A stretch of 64,000 nt of DNA from Ditylenchus dipsaci. Taxonomy: Eukaryota > Nematoda > Chromadorea > Rhabditida > Anguinidae. Every line of letters begins with the position of its first letter. Position 1 is the stretch's first letter. The translations under genes were made by a program, and so were the position numbers. Positions 47,212 through 58,071 of the stretch are shown in pieces. The stretch spans positions 62,001 to 126,000 of the forward strand of contig SADC01000266.1 of assembly GCA_004194705.1 (NCBI GenBank), given 5' to 3'. The notes under the pieces were generated by a model. It did no database searches. It saw only the letters and a list, made by a program, of their open reading frames with translations, and was not told the DNA's origin.

Positions 47212-48047
47212 CAGGGTGGCCAAAAAAAACTGAAAAAATCTGAAAATTTTTGTCAAGGGCTTCCGCGCACCGTCTGAAATAAAGATTTTTTGGTGCAAGC
47301 AAGGATGTTTAAATAACGGTTGTGAGGCCGGTACCGAGTCCTCTCATTCTGCCGTAGTCTTAGGTCTAGCTCTCGTACCATGAGATTAACGCGGCTTGCT
47401 GCACAGGGCTAACTCACTAAGTGGTTGCTTCCCATATGTTGCTTGCTCGAAGCTGACCTTATGACCTAAGACTGCAACCGTCCATCCTTGTTACACCGAA
47501 TTTAATGCAAAAATAAGAGAGCACGCGTTCAAACGACAGATACCCAAGTGCACCCCCCCCCCTCGAAAAATTTCTTGTACTTTTAAAGAAAAGTACCCAT
47601 TTTCAGCTGAAAATTTTATTCTGATGCACCCTAGTATGCGAAAATTCCTCAGCAATCCGAATGAGAAAACAGAATATGAAAAAAATACTTTCTTGCTTAG
47701 ATATGATCTTAAGTTGGAGTAAAGTTAAGTGGCCATTTTTAAAAATATTGACACTTCAACTTTAGGTCATATCTCAGCAAGTAAGTATTTTTTTTCAATT
47801 CTGCTTCGTCATTCGAATTGCTGAGGAATTTTTGCATGCTAGAGTGCCTCAGAAAAAATTTTCAGCTAAAAATGGGTACTTTTCTTTAAAAGTACAAGAA
47901 TTTTTCGAGGGGGGGGGGTGCACTTGGGCTTTTACGGTTCAAACAAGCGATCAAACACTGATACATGATGCTAGAAATGAAAAAATTGAAAGCTTTAAAT
48001 AAAATAGTGTTAATTTGAAAATTTTCAGGTTTTTTTGGGCCACCCTG
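47212..48047. mobile_element. mariner-type element with CAGGGTGGCCAAAAAAA ends
   Basis: CAGGGTGGCCAAAAAAAACT and the reversed CAGGGTGGCCCAAAAAAACC are flanked by TA on both sides and split a UUCG-hairpin copy, whose parts are contiguous once it is removed. A palindrome (47543-47928) is nested within. It also holds about 200 nt of non-repetitive sequence (47300-47500) of unknown origin. Confidence 0.75.
47543..47928. mobile_element. C-run-ended palindromic MITE
   Basis: CCCAAGTGCACCCCCCCC is mirrored by GGGGGGGTGCACTTGGG. The arms of about 180 nt (CGAAAAATTTCTTGTACTTT, ATGAGAAAACAGAATATG-type) pair well. The end style matches 1799-2092. Confidence 0.65.
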
Positions 48048-48070
48048 TAGAGTCACTTTCGAGTGATTTG

Positions 48071-48176
48071 CGCCTAAGGTATGTGGGTGTGCGCATCTCA
48101 ACCCAAGCACCAAGCCCCTACGCCCCCTTCGGGGCGCAGGGGGCTTGAGAGATGCGCGCACGCACTTACCTTAGAC
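48071..48176. repeat. UUCG-capped hairpin, copy 3 (opposite orientation)
   Basis: CCTAAGGTATGTGGGTGTGC at the left pairs with GCGCGCACGCACTTACCTTAG at the right; the centre is CGCCCCC-TTCG-GGGCG. Its left flank is split by the mariner-type element at 47212-48047 inserted at TA between GCATC and GAGTCACTTTCGAG. Confidence 0.7.
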
Positions 48177-48801
48177 ATGATTCCGAGAAGTACACTTAAT
48201 CATAAAATGCATATAGAGTCTATTTTTGCCACGGCCCGAGTTGAAAACACGTCCTCGATCAAGCAAAGATCTACTCCAATTTTGTAGTAGAGATCCAAAG
48301 CTACCTTTTGATAATAGTATTCGTTATAAAAAATTGCAAATTTCGATGTTTTAAGAAGCTGTTGTACTTCTGAGCCAACGGGTAGATGGTGATTTTCCGG
48401 GTATGAGTTCTTTTCCGCCAGGGTTGTAGCATTTTTCATCCTGAGTAACTTTTAATTATAAACCTGGGGTCTGTTTCTTGTCCGAAAAAAGGCTAAAGTA
48501 CAGTATATGTCATAGCCGGAAATCTTCACAAGTCATGTTTTTTCAGCGTTTTAGCACCTAAAACATACAAAAAACACGTTTTCCGGCCTCGGACGGCCAT
48601 TTTTTGAAAATTTTTTTTTTATTAAAATAACCAAAACCATGATATCCTATATACCCACCCAGGTCCATATGACCAAAAAGGGCCACTTTTGTACAAAAAG
48701 AAAGATGTTGAACATAGTTTTGTTGACTGGGTCCTACCGCATAAAGAAACTCTGGTATGCATATATTTTTATGCATCCAGAGTCACTTTCGAGTGATTTG
48801 T

Positions 48802-48915
48802 GTCTAAGGTATATGGGTGTGCGCATCTCAACCTCAAGCAACCAAGCCCCTGCACCCTTTCGGGGGCGCAGGGGGCCTGGTTGGTTAGAGATGCGCGCAC
48901 TCACTTACCTTAGAC
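48802..48915. repeat. UUCG-capped hairpin, copy 4
   Basis: GTCTAAGGTATATGGGTGTG pairs with CGCGCACTCACTTACCTTAGAC; the centre CACCC-TTTCG-GGGGCG has one changed pair next to the loop. It is preceded by ATGTTGAACATAGTTTTGTTG and followed by CGAGCAAGACTCTTG, as in the other copies. Confidence 0.7.
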
Positions 48916-49862
48916 ATAATTCCGAGCAAGACTCTTGAACAAAATTCATTTAGAGGCTCTTTTTGCTAGCTCCAGTGACCAAAACATGGTGAAACAGGTA
49001 AAAAGTCAAAATTTAAAAGTGTCCAAAACTCGATTTTTTATTGACCAGAACTTAAAAATAATGTCGTTTTGAACTTCTGAGGCATTTTAGGTCGATATAA
49101 GTGTTTGGAAACACTTTTAAAAAAGTTGATTTGGGGGGGGGGGATATCCAAGTAGGGTCAAAGTTTTGTTATTGATGTCTCATACCATTTTTCTGCCTGG
49201 AGTCTTGGCTATCGAATAAAAAAAAGATCTCGTCGAGGCACAATAAAATAAAAAAGATATGACCGAAATAAAATCGGACAAAAATTTGGCAAACCCTGTA
49301 TTAGAGAGAATACGGTGGATGCATAATAGCCATAAAATCCACTATGATGAAAAATAGTTGGAATAGCTTCAAAAGGTGGAGAGAATTCTCTCAAAATCTC
49401 ATTGCAAGTTGCCGCCCGATTTAATGGTATTAAAAGTAGTAGTGGTCATCTTCTTAGAGATGGGTTACATTTTATTGGATTGAAGGGTGCTTAATCATCA
49501 AAATTTTGACAAGACAAATTAATTCCCCAAACCTCAGAATAAATTGTTCAAAAAAACACACATTTCCTGCTAAGAATTTCGCTGTTGCTAAAACTTTTTG
49601 GGCTGCTGGATCTACTGCAAAGAGAGCAGGAATAGGGCTGTTGTGGAAGTGGGCAAAAAAAAATTGCGGAATAATAATTTAGTTGGTGTTGGAGGATAAT
49701 AGCAAATGAAAAAGAATATTTAGATTGGTTAAACACAACAATAGAAAAAAGTTATGTCTTTGAGATAGTTTCGTAAACTGTATGTTTTAAAAGAGGGTAC
49801 TTATTCGGTTGGGGGGGGGCGGTTTTCACTGATTTAAAAATAGTGTTTGAACGTCTTCTAAG

Positions 49863-50277
49863 CAGTGTTTCAAAAAACAGAACACAGAATTAACCACAGA
49901 ATTTTTAAAAGTGCTCGTAATTGTGTTTTTTGTATGGTATTTTTGCTAATTTTTGTGCGTTTTGTTCAGCGTTAAAAGTTGCGGTAGGGACTATACGCGT
50001 TTCGCAAATTTTCCACTAAAACAGCAAGAAAATTTGACTTTTGTCTTGAAAAGTCAAAAACAGAATTCTGTTTTCTGTTTTTGACTTTTTCGGGACAAAA
50101 TTAAAAATTTTCTTGCTGTTTAGTGGAAAATTTGCGAAACGCGTATGGTCCCCTACCGCAACTTTTAACGCTGAACAAAACGCACAAAAAATTAGCAAAA
50201 ATACCATACAAAAACACAATTACGAGCACTTTTAAAATTCTGTGGTTAATTCTGTGTTCTGTTTTTTGGAAACACTG
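49863..50277. mobile_element. hAT-type hairpin MITE
   Basis: A 415-nt palindrome with ends CAGTGTTTCAAAAAACAGAA and (reversed) CAGTGTTTCCAAAAAACAGA. Target duplication CTTCTAAG is exact (49855-49862, 50278-50285). The arms of about 200 nt are almost identical. Confidence 0.85.
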
Positions 50278-50506
50278 CTTCTAAGTAATTTATATGTACT
50301 AAAAACGATAAAAAATTGTTTTGCGATATTTTTCTACATTAAAAGATGATTTTTCGAAAAAATTTTTTTGACCAAAATTTCACTTTTTGCCTTGGGGGAC
50401 CAAGGCAAACTTCCTTACTTTAGGGTATTTTACCCATTTTGGTCACTGGAGCTGGGCAAAAGAGCCTTTGTATGCATTTTTGATCAAGAGTCTTGCTCGG
50501 AATTAT

Positions 50507-50612
50507 GTCTAAGGTAAGTGAGTGCGCGCATCTCTAACCAACCAAGCCCCGAAGGGGGGCGCAGGGGGCTTGGTTGCTTGGGGTTGAGATGCGCACACCA
50601 CATACCTTAGAC
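50507..50612. repeat. UUCG-region hairpin, copy 5 (loop arm shortened)
   Basis: GTCTAAGGTAAGTGAGTGCG pairs with the CACACCACATACCTTAGAC side, but the central left strand has lost the CTGCGCCCCC part, so AAGCCCC-GAAG-GGGGGCGC remains. This is a deletion derivative. It lies inside the palindrome 49794-50936. Confidence 0.6.
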
Positions 50613-51061
50613 GCAAATCACTCGAAAGTGACTCTGATGCATAAAATGTATGCCTAGCAGAGTCTTTTTATGCGGTAGGCCCCAGTTAACAAAACTATGT
50701 TTAAATTCCATCTTCTTGTGGTAGCCAGGTATCCTTTCAGTTTGAACTACCTTGGGGGACCAAGGCAAAAATTCGAATTTTGACCAAAATTTTTTTTTAA
50801 ATATTCAATTTTTATGTAAAAAAAGTGTCAGAAAATAACTTTTTTATCGTTTCTAGCACATAAAAATTTTTTAGAAGACGTTTAAACACTATTTCTAAAT
50901 CAGTGAAAAACCGCCCCCCCAACCGAATAAGTGCCTAAAAGAGAAGTTCTGTAATTTTGTAGTTTTATCAAAGCCAACTCGACCCCTCAGAAAATGGTAA
51001 ATCGAGTGTTTGGCTTTAACAAATGCTACTATGTGCTGAGTAGGATAGCACCAAATTCAAC

Positions 51062-52650
51062 CACTTTTTCTTGGTAGTTGAGCGAGCTGTGGCCTCCCGA
51101 ATTTCGGTACTCAGAAAAAACCAGTGAATTTCTTAAAACATTTTTTACTCGATGAAAATTGAATGACTTATAATCGTTTGAAAGCCTATTCGACGCAGAA
51201 GAAGTTGCTTTTTCTATTTAAGGGGCACGGCCACCTGTTTTTGATTTCGTCGCCGCCAAAAAAAATTTCAAATCATTATACTTCTGTACATATTTTCCAA
51301 CTTGGTTTCTAACAAACAAGGCCTAAAATTTAATTTAGGTATAGTTACGTTAGAAACCAAGTTGAAAAATCCGTAAAGAAGTTTAATGATTCAGAAAAAG
51401 TTTTTGATAGGCGAGAACAAAATTTGTAACAGGTGACCATGCCTCTTCAAGCGCAAAACGTTCCAGTCTGTTAGAAATTTTGGCGAAAAAGTGTGTTTTT
51501 TTAAAAATCACATTTTTCGAAAACCCATTTTGGCGAAAAAATCGCCATTAAAATTGGAAAGCGGTATGCACCCTCCTAAGTTTAAGTGAATCAGAGAGAG
51601 AATTTCATTTTGCATCTTTTTCACAAAAACTTTCCGAAAAAAGTTGAGGAAGGGGAGACGGAAAAGGCATTTGAAGTTTTTTAGTTGTCACTAACTCTTT
51701 TCAGTTTTTGATGTAAAAAATATTTTTTAATACGAAAACCTAAATTCTGACACTGGATTCATAATCAGCGTATCTAATCCGTTTTTGGAACCACTTTTAG
51801 AAGTGCACTTTGAACGTCATATTTCAAATTCCTCTCAAGACAACAAACTTCCAAACAAGTCAATAATTAGTACCGTATTTCCTCTAATAAGCGCCCCCCC
51901 CCCTCGACTTTGAGGGTCTGGATTTCAGTGTAGAAGCAATATTTTGCAACGCTGTTTGATACGTTTCTTAACTCCAACGAGCTTTACCGATTCCACTTTT
52001 TAGATTTTGGTTGAGCACTCAAAAATCTCGAAATCGAATTCCAAATTTCCGATTTTTGGGATTTGAAAAATAAGCGCCCGGGGCGCTTATTAGGCGCTTA
52101 TTAAAATAGTTTTTTGTGCTGAAGGGAATTTGAAATATGACATTCAAAGTACACTTCTAAGAGTGGTTTCAGAAGCGAATTAGATACGCTGATCATGAAT
52201 CCAGTGTCAGAATTTTAGGTTTTCTTAGTGAAAAATATTTTACGTTAAAAATTTAAAAAAAAGAGTTTGAATGACTAGCAAACTTCAAAGGCCTTTTCCG
52301 TCTTGCCTCCCCAACCTTTTTCGGAAACTTCACTTCAGAAAGATGCAGGATATGATTCCTGTTACATGCATTAAAAGTTAGGAGGGTGCAGGCCGATTTC
52401 CTATTTCTATTGCGGTTTTTTCGCGAAAAATTGGTGTTTAAAAAATGCTGATTTTTTGAAAAACACACTTTTCGCCAAAATTTTTAACAGACTGGAACTC
52501 TTTGCACTCAATAGAAAAAAACAACTCATTCTGCGTCGAACAGGCTTCAAATGACATAAGTAATTCAATTTTGATCTAGTATGAATTATTTAAGAAATGT
52601 ACTAGTCGTCCTTCGGGATGCCACAGCTCAGTGAATTACCAAGAAAAAGG
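51062..52650. mobile_element. 1.6 kb palindromic element with two nested MITEs
   Basis: CCACTTTTTCTTGGTAGTTG... is mirrored at the right by ...AATTACCAAGAAAAAGGGAC. Arms of about 600 nt include CGACGCAGAAGAAGTTG, GTTCCAGTCTGTTAGAAATTTT and TGCACCCTCCTAA, each with a reversed partner. A TTAA-type MITE (51217-51450) is in the left arm, and an ACCGTATTTC MITE (about 51872-52104) is near the centre. Confidence 0.65.
51217..51450. mobile_element. TTAA-type palindromic MITE, copy 2
   Basis: Ends TTTAAGGGGCACGGCCACC and (reversed) TTGAAGAGGCATGGTCACC; core AACTTGGTTTCTAACAAACA and GCCTAAAATTTAATTTAGG as in copy 1. Confidence 0.7.
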
Positions 52651-53062
52651 GACTTCAATAGACTTCGATTATGCATTTTTTTTTTTTTTTGCGTTCAGGC
52701 CAATCTTTGATAGGAAAATGGAGTTTTTTTAATGGGGATTTTTAGCCGAAGGCTGGATTTCATGTGTATTTTGAACGAGTGAGAATTTAACAAAAAACTC
52801 AATTTCCAAATAGTTTTTTTATAGAAAAATTTAGAGCCTTAATTCAGTGGATGTTTGCATATTTTTTATTTGGTGGTAATTTAAAAAAATGTACTCATAA
52901 AAATACTCATGCGACTCTTAAATTTAAAAAAATATTTCAAATGAGGTTTTTCTTAAAGTTTACTCGTTGAAATGCATGTAAAATACCGTCCGTCAGCCTG
53001 AAATTAAAAAAAAAACCCGTTTCCCTATCAAAAATGACCGAAAACTAAAAAACAGAGGGATA

Positions 53063-53314
53063 TTAAAGGACCATGCTCGCGGTGGTCTGGTGGTACCCCG
53101 CCGATTCGAAATTTTTTCCTCATTGTTGGATTTCTGTGCGGATTTTTTAACTTGGTTTCTAACAATCCACACCTAAAATTAACAAATACACCTAAAATTA
53201 AATTCTGGGCTTTGTTTTGTTAGAAACCAAGATAAAAAAATCCGTACACAAATTCAACAATCAGGAAAATTTTTTGAATCGGCGGGGGACCACCAGTGAG
53301 CATGGTCCTTTTAA
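53063..53314. mobile_element. TTAA-type palindromic MITE, copy 3
   Basis: Ends TTAAAGGACCATGCTCGC and (reversed) TTAAAAGGACCATGCTCAC, same core as copies 1 and 2 with a short internal duplication of CACCTAAAATTA. Confidence 0.72.
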
Positions 53315-53416
53315 ACCAGTCACAAGTGATCAGATATGGTATATTGTGACTATATAGTGTAAATAAATAAATGGTCAACTATAGAAACAATATACCTTGA
53401 AGAAACAATACAGTTA

Positions 53417-53838
53417 CAGTCGACTCTCAATTTAAGGACACCCCAAAAGTTCGTTCCCCAGCTGGGTACGACACTTTTTTAGCTCGATTTTCCAAGCTTT
53501 TTTAAAATTCTGTTTTGACAGTCTGGTCGCAAACATCGCAAGGATGTCGATTTTGCCGATCGTTTTTCAAAATCCAAAACTTTTTCTTCTAAAAAGCAAA
53601 CCCTCGATTTAAGGACAGGATTTTAGAAAAAGCCTGTCCTTAAATCGAGGTTTTGCTTTTTTAGAAAAAAAAGTTTCTGGATTTCGAAAAACGATCGGCA
53701 AAATCGACATCCTTGCGATATTTACGACCAGACTGTCAAAACAGAATTTTAAAAAGCTTGGAAAATCGAGCTAAAAAAAGTGTCGTACCCAGCTGGGGAA
53801 CGAACTTTTGGGGGTGTCCTTAAATCGAGAGTCGACTG
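53417..53838. mobile_element. Complete pogo-like hairpin MITE
   Basis: A 422-nt palindrome flanked by TA. Arms of about 205 nt (CAGTCGACTCTCAATTTAAG, GTTCGTTCCCCAGCTGGGTA, TTTTGACAGTCTGG) are nearly identical. It is the intact reference for the half-copy at 3868-4110 and the degraded piece at about 20625-20660 (GTTCGTACCCGCCTAGGGTC). Confidence 0.85.
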
Positions 53839-53849
53839 TAGCTGCAGAT

Positions 53850-55300
53850 ATATCAGGCTAAGATAAAGCTTTTTTTTGGTGCAAAAAGACTTTCTGCTGA
53901 TACAAAATTTTTGCTGATCTAAAATCAGGCTTCCAAAATTTTGAGAAAAGTCATGTGATTTTCTTTGTGAAATTAAACAACTGCTGTCATGGTCAACGTA
54001 AAAAAAGTTAACTGTAAAAGTAATTTACTGAAGTTAACTGTAGAAAAAATCAGCTACACTTTCCCACATGACCAAAATAGTAAACTTAAGAAAAAGCGAA
54101 ACATAAAAAAGAGTTGACAATAAGACAAAACAATATTTCAAAAAACGATAAAATCTTGAACAAGCAGCGAAATATCTCTGCTGTAGTGTGCAATAAATTT
54201 TTTGTCTAGCACAAAAAAGATAAATGCATGGTTTCAAAGTCCAGCTTTCCCTTGTTCCAGCTTATACTGCACCAGATAATGCATATATACATGTGGTTTT
54301 CTGCAACTACTAGAAAACAGAATGGCATTGATTCATCCACCCACACATTTTAGCCCTATACAAGAGCGGGATTTATGATTGCTAGTAATACTATTGTTTG
54401 GATGGGCTATTATGTAATATATTACTGCTACCAAATATTACAATTACCCTTGACCATTACAGCGTGTAAACACTAAAATAGGTAATGAAAAACTGAAAAG
54501 GCGATAAAAGCATACAGGAAAAAAAATAGGAGGGCTCAAGGAATAATTCTAGACTATACTATAGAACCCTCCAGCCAGCGCAAAATTTTCATTTCTCCAA
54601 GGGGCAACCAGCATCGAAATCGTAATTCTCGGCCCCAAATAGGCAATGCAACATTTTGGTTTTCAAAAATTTCGAAATGCTTTTTACTCTTGCCTTGGGT
54701 CCCTAAGGCTATTTTTTCCGTGGCAAATCATATGGAAGAATATTTTTAGCGCCAATTGAATTTTTTTGACAATTTTCGGATTCTTTGTCGTGTTCCTCCA
54801 AAGCAAATAAATTTTTGAAAACCTAATTGCTATCATGGGTCGAGAAACACGATTTTGAGCTCGGTCGCCGCTTGGAAAAAATAAATAAAAATTTTGCGCT
54901 GACTGGGGAGAGGAGGGAATTATAGTTTTGAATAAAATTCTGACACTGAATTCATCTTAAGCGTGGTCGATTCTTCAAAAATTTACCATTTTACTGGCAA
55001 AGTTCGAATTACTCTCAAGACAACAAAAATTTGAAAAATACAAAATCTCATGCTTTAAAACCACTTTCATATGGAAAGCGAACATGCCGAGCACAAATCC
55101 GTGTCGAAATTTTGCTTTATCTTAGCGAGAATTCTGTCAAAATAGATTTTCCGCAGAATTCTCACCATCCCAGCAGGAAACTTACTAATTTTCGTAAAAT
55201 TCCAAAACCAAAACTCAAAACTATTTTTTAAAAGCACTTTTCCAGAAACGCTTAAACTAATTCTAAGCAAAAAAACCATTCCATATTTCAAACAAAAAAA
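53850..55300. other. AT-rich stretch without clear genes
   Basis: Small open frames only, with no domain or splice support. Several oligo-A/T runs are present. I see no complete transposon. Confidence 0.45.
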
Positions 55301-55441
55301 GTGCTGGCTGAGGCTTAGACAACAATGAAGAAGATCATAACCAAACACACACACTCATGAGGACACAAATAGGTGATGTGGTTTAAGTGGGAAAACCAAA
55401 AAGAAACAATGGATGAGTGATAAATCTGGGTTGGAAAAAAT

Positions 55442-55590
55442 ACTGACTTGTTAAGCCGGCTGACAGCTTTTGGGTGATCATGGTTATCGCCCACACCTAG
55501 CTGCTGCAAGTCAGATTTGATTAGCTTGGTGCAACCATCACCACCACCATTCAAAACAACAATGGGGAGCTGTTGAAAAGCAGCCACTTG
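55442..55590 (-). CDS. Exon of an unidentified gene
   Basis: The minus strand reads VAAFQQLPIVVLNGGGDGCT and KLIKSDLQQLGVGDNHDHPK, then AVSRLNK, to a donor at AACAA|GTCAGT. Composition and the good donor favour coding over chance. No family is recognised. An acceptor such as AATTAAG at about 55610 would start it. Confidence 0.45.
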
Positions 55591-55728
55591 AGTTAACGGC
55601 TCACTTAATTAGTGAATTTTCTCAACTTCTGCTTTTGCTTTTTGAGAACTTTTCATAATTTCCTTTGTTGTTGTTATTATTAGTGATGGTGATGGCAAGA
55701 AGGAGGAAGCAGTAAAGTGAGAACTTTT

Positions 55729-57029
55729 TTTAACACTCCGACGGTCGAGGAGCCATTTATATTCGTTGGACTCAGAATTTCATGCTGAATACGATGGTGA
55801 AAATTTTTTTGAAAAAAAAGGTAGTATTTGTGGGTATCTGCCCCTAAGAACCAGTCAAGTCAAGATTTTTGCTTCTAGAACTTCAAAAGGTATATCTCAT
55901 CAAATTTTATTATTTCCTTTGGTGATTTTTAATGTCAAAGAAAGCGCAGATCACGGCTTTCTAATAAGATAATATGGAGGTATTTATGATAATTAAATGT
56001 AAAGTTTTAGTTCAAAGAAACTATTGTGTCGTTTTTCGAAAACGTTAGTGATACTTAAATATGCAACAAAAAGTGTGAAAAGGCAGTTTTTTTAGCTATC
56101 AACGTATACCATTCGACAGAACAGAAAAAACTGCACCAGAAAGTGCTTTGAAATAGAGAGAAAGCAGGCTTCTAGAGTGTTTAGCAAGAAAAAGTTAGCA
56201 AGAAACTAAGAAAAAGTTCAAAACAAGTCTTGACCTAAAACTTGTGTTTTGCTCGAGAATCTGCATTTTTAACAGCGAATTCGTGTTCAGCAGAGTCGAT
56301 TTGATTAAAAAACTGCCTTCAAACCTTACCACTTGCTGTCAAATTTTAAATCCCGCTCAAGACAACAATTATTCAAATCCTGAATTTTTCGAAATTCAAA
56401 TGTTTATTATCTTGAACGGAATTTGAAATTTGACGGTAAATTATTAAGTCTAAGAGCAGTTTTTTATGCAAATCAACCATGCTGAATACGAATCCGGTGT
56501 CAAAAATTAAGGTTTTTTTGACAAAATAAAAGTTTTACGTCAAAACCTCTTTTAACTTCTTTTTGAGAGTCTTGTAAAACGCTCCAAAAGCCTGTTTTTT
56601 TACACTTCAAAGCACATTCTGGTGCAGTTTTTCTTGTTCTGTCGAATGGTATACGGATAACTAAAAAATGATCTTATAAAACTTTTTTAGGTATATTTTA
56701 GTATCAACAACGTTTTTGGAAAATGACACGATTATTTATGTGAACTAAAATTTCAACATATAATTGTCATAAATACCTTGAGGATATCTCATGTAAAAGC
56801 TCGTATTCTTAGCTTTCTTTTTAACTGTCATTAACTAGAATCAATAATAAATATGGCGAGATCTGCCCTTTTGAAGTTGCATATGCAAAAATATTAACTT
56901 GGCTGGTTCTTAGGGCAGCTAATATTCACAGAAATACCACCTTTTTTCAAAAAACTTTTCACCATCGTATTCAGCATGAAATTCTGAGTCCAACGAATAT
57001 AAATGGCTCCTCGACCGTCGGAGTGTTAA
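55729..57029. mobile_element. 1.3 kb giant palindrome
   Basis: TTAACACTCCGACGGTCGAG is mirrored by CTCGACCGTCGGAGTGTTAA. Pairs continue along arms of about 600 nt (CATGCTGAATACGATGGTGA, GTATACCATTCGACAGAACA, CTGCACCAGAA-GTGCTTTGA). It has no convincing open frame. The arms have drifted but remain aligned to the centre. Confidence 0.72.
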
Positions 57030-57370
57030 ATAGATAAATGCTATAAAATCTAGAAAAATGATAAAAAAAGATTTCAAATGGGCTTCTTTCGGATAAGTTT
57101 GTTTTCAATATAAACAGAATGTTTGCATTGAAAACTTCAATAATTTTTCAATTTGTTAAAAAAAGTCTCATTTTGTATTATGGAATTCAAATGTCACGAT
57201 ATGAATAATATTTTGCAACAAACGATTATCGAAAAATAAATCCCGCCCGTAGGGCGGGCAAAAACTAGTGATGGATAAAAAGCAAGCATGGTTGAAGGAG
57301 CACATCAGCACGTTACACGCGAAATTTCGAACTCGAGAGGGGTTGGTAAAAAAGGGTAACGTCGAATTTT

Positions 57371-57700
57371 TTGCGCCAAAAGATGTTTTTGCTGCAAAAG
57401 GAATTTTTTTGCTCCAATACAGATTTTTTTTGCTGTAAATTTGGTCTGCTACAATAAGACTTCTTTTTGCTGCAAAAAGAATTTTATTTTCTGCAAAAGA
57501 GCTTTTATTTGCCTCAAAAATTTTTTGCTCCACATGCACTTTTCGTGAAATCGTTACGAGAATATCAATTATTATACAATGTAAATATTCTTGATACAAT
57601 TTCACGAAAAGTGCATGCAAAGCAAAAAACATTTGTAGCAAATAAGAGTCTTTTCGCAGCAAATAAAAGTCTTTTTGCAGCACGGAAAAGCTTTGCCTTT
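57371..57700. mobile_element. Hairpin element with TTTTTGCTGCAAA repeats
   Basis: Both arms carry several TTTTTGCTGCAAAAG or TTTGCAGCAAATAAAAG units, and the centre is a mirrored CATGCACTTTTCGTGAAAT. The repeat resembles the TTTTTGCCGCAAAT unit of the element 28710-30712 and may be a relative. Boundaries are approximate. Confidence 0.55.
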
Positions 57701-58071
57701 ATAAAATTCTAAATTTACTCGAGGAATTATCCGGAGAATTCTCTGATTTTTATTTCTCCGGAGAATTCCACAAACCTAGTATTTCCTCTAATAAAAGCCC
57801 CGAGGCGTTTATTTTCAAAGTCCTCTAAGGGGAGGGCGTTTATTAGAGCGAGGGCGTCAATTGGAGCAGGGACTTGTATTTTCCAACTCTTGGGCCAAAA
57901 GTCTTGGCGCCAAAGACGCCAAAGAAAATCAGATTTAACGTAGTCAAGGCAAACAAAATTTGACTTTATTGTACAATGGTGCCATGTTTTCCTCTGGTCC
58001 TCCCTACAAATTTTTCTCGAATTTTTTTCATTATTTATTAGTTTCTCCTAATCAATAACAAAATATTTATA

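Larger units (their letters stand above)
45513..49298 (+). mobile_element. mariner-like transposon, TA target site, with nested insertions
   Basis: Ends CAGGGTTCGCCAAATTTTTG and CAGGGTTTGCCAAATTTTTG (reversed) are followed by a further 70 nt of inverted match (CGATTTTATTTCGG-CATATC, GACGAGATC). TA flanks both ends. The transposase is near the left end. The right part carries the elements at 47212-48047 and 47543-47928 and two UUCG hairpins. The whole is inserted in an ACCGTATTTC MITE whose ends are at about 45280 and 49318. Confidence 0.88.
49794..50936. mobile_element. Palindromic element with TACTTATTCGGTTGGGGG ends
   Basis: GTACTTATTCGGTTGGGGGG is mirrored by CCCCCCCAACCGAATAAGTGC. It is interrupted by a hAT MITE (49863-50277), and the loop carries UUCG hairpin copy 5 and CCTTGGGGGACCAAGGCAA repeats at about 50392-50412 and 50750-50770. 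Confidence 0.65.

Noticed and set aside
55031..55354. Overlapping open frames on both strands
   Set aside because: Neither has recognisable motifs, and composition follows local AT content.
57237..57262. Bacterial-type terminator hairpin (CCCGCCCGTAGGGCGGG)
   Set aside because: The GC hairpin is followed by CAAAAACT rather than a T-run on either strand, and the setting is eukaryotic. It is probably a remnant of a palindromic repeat.
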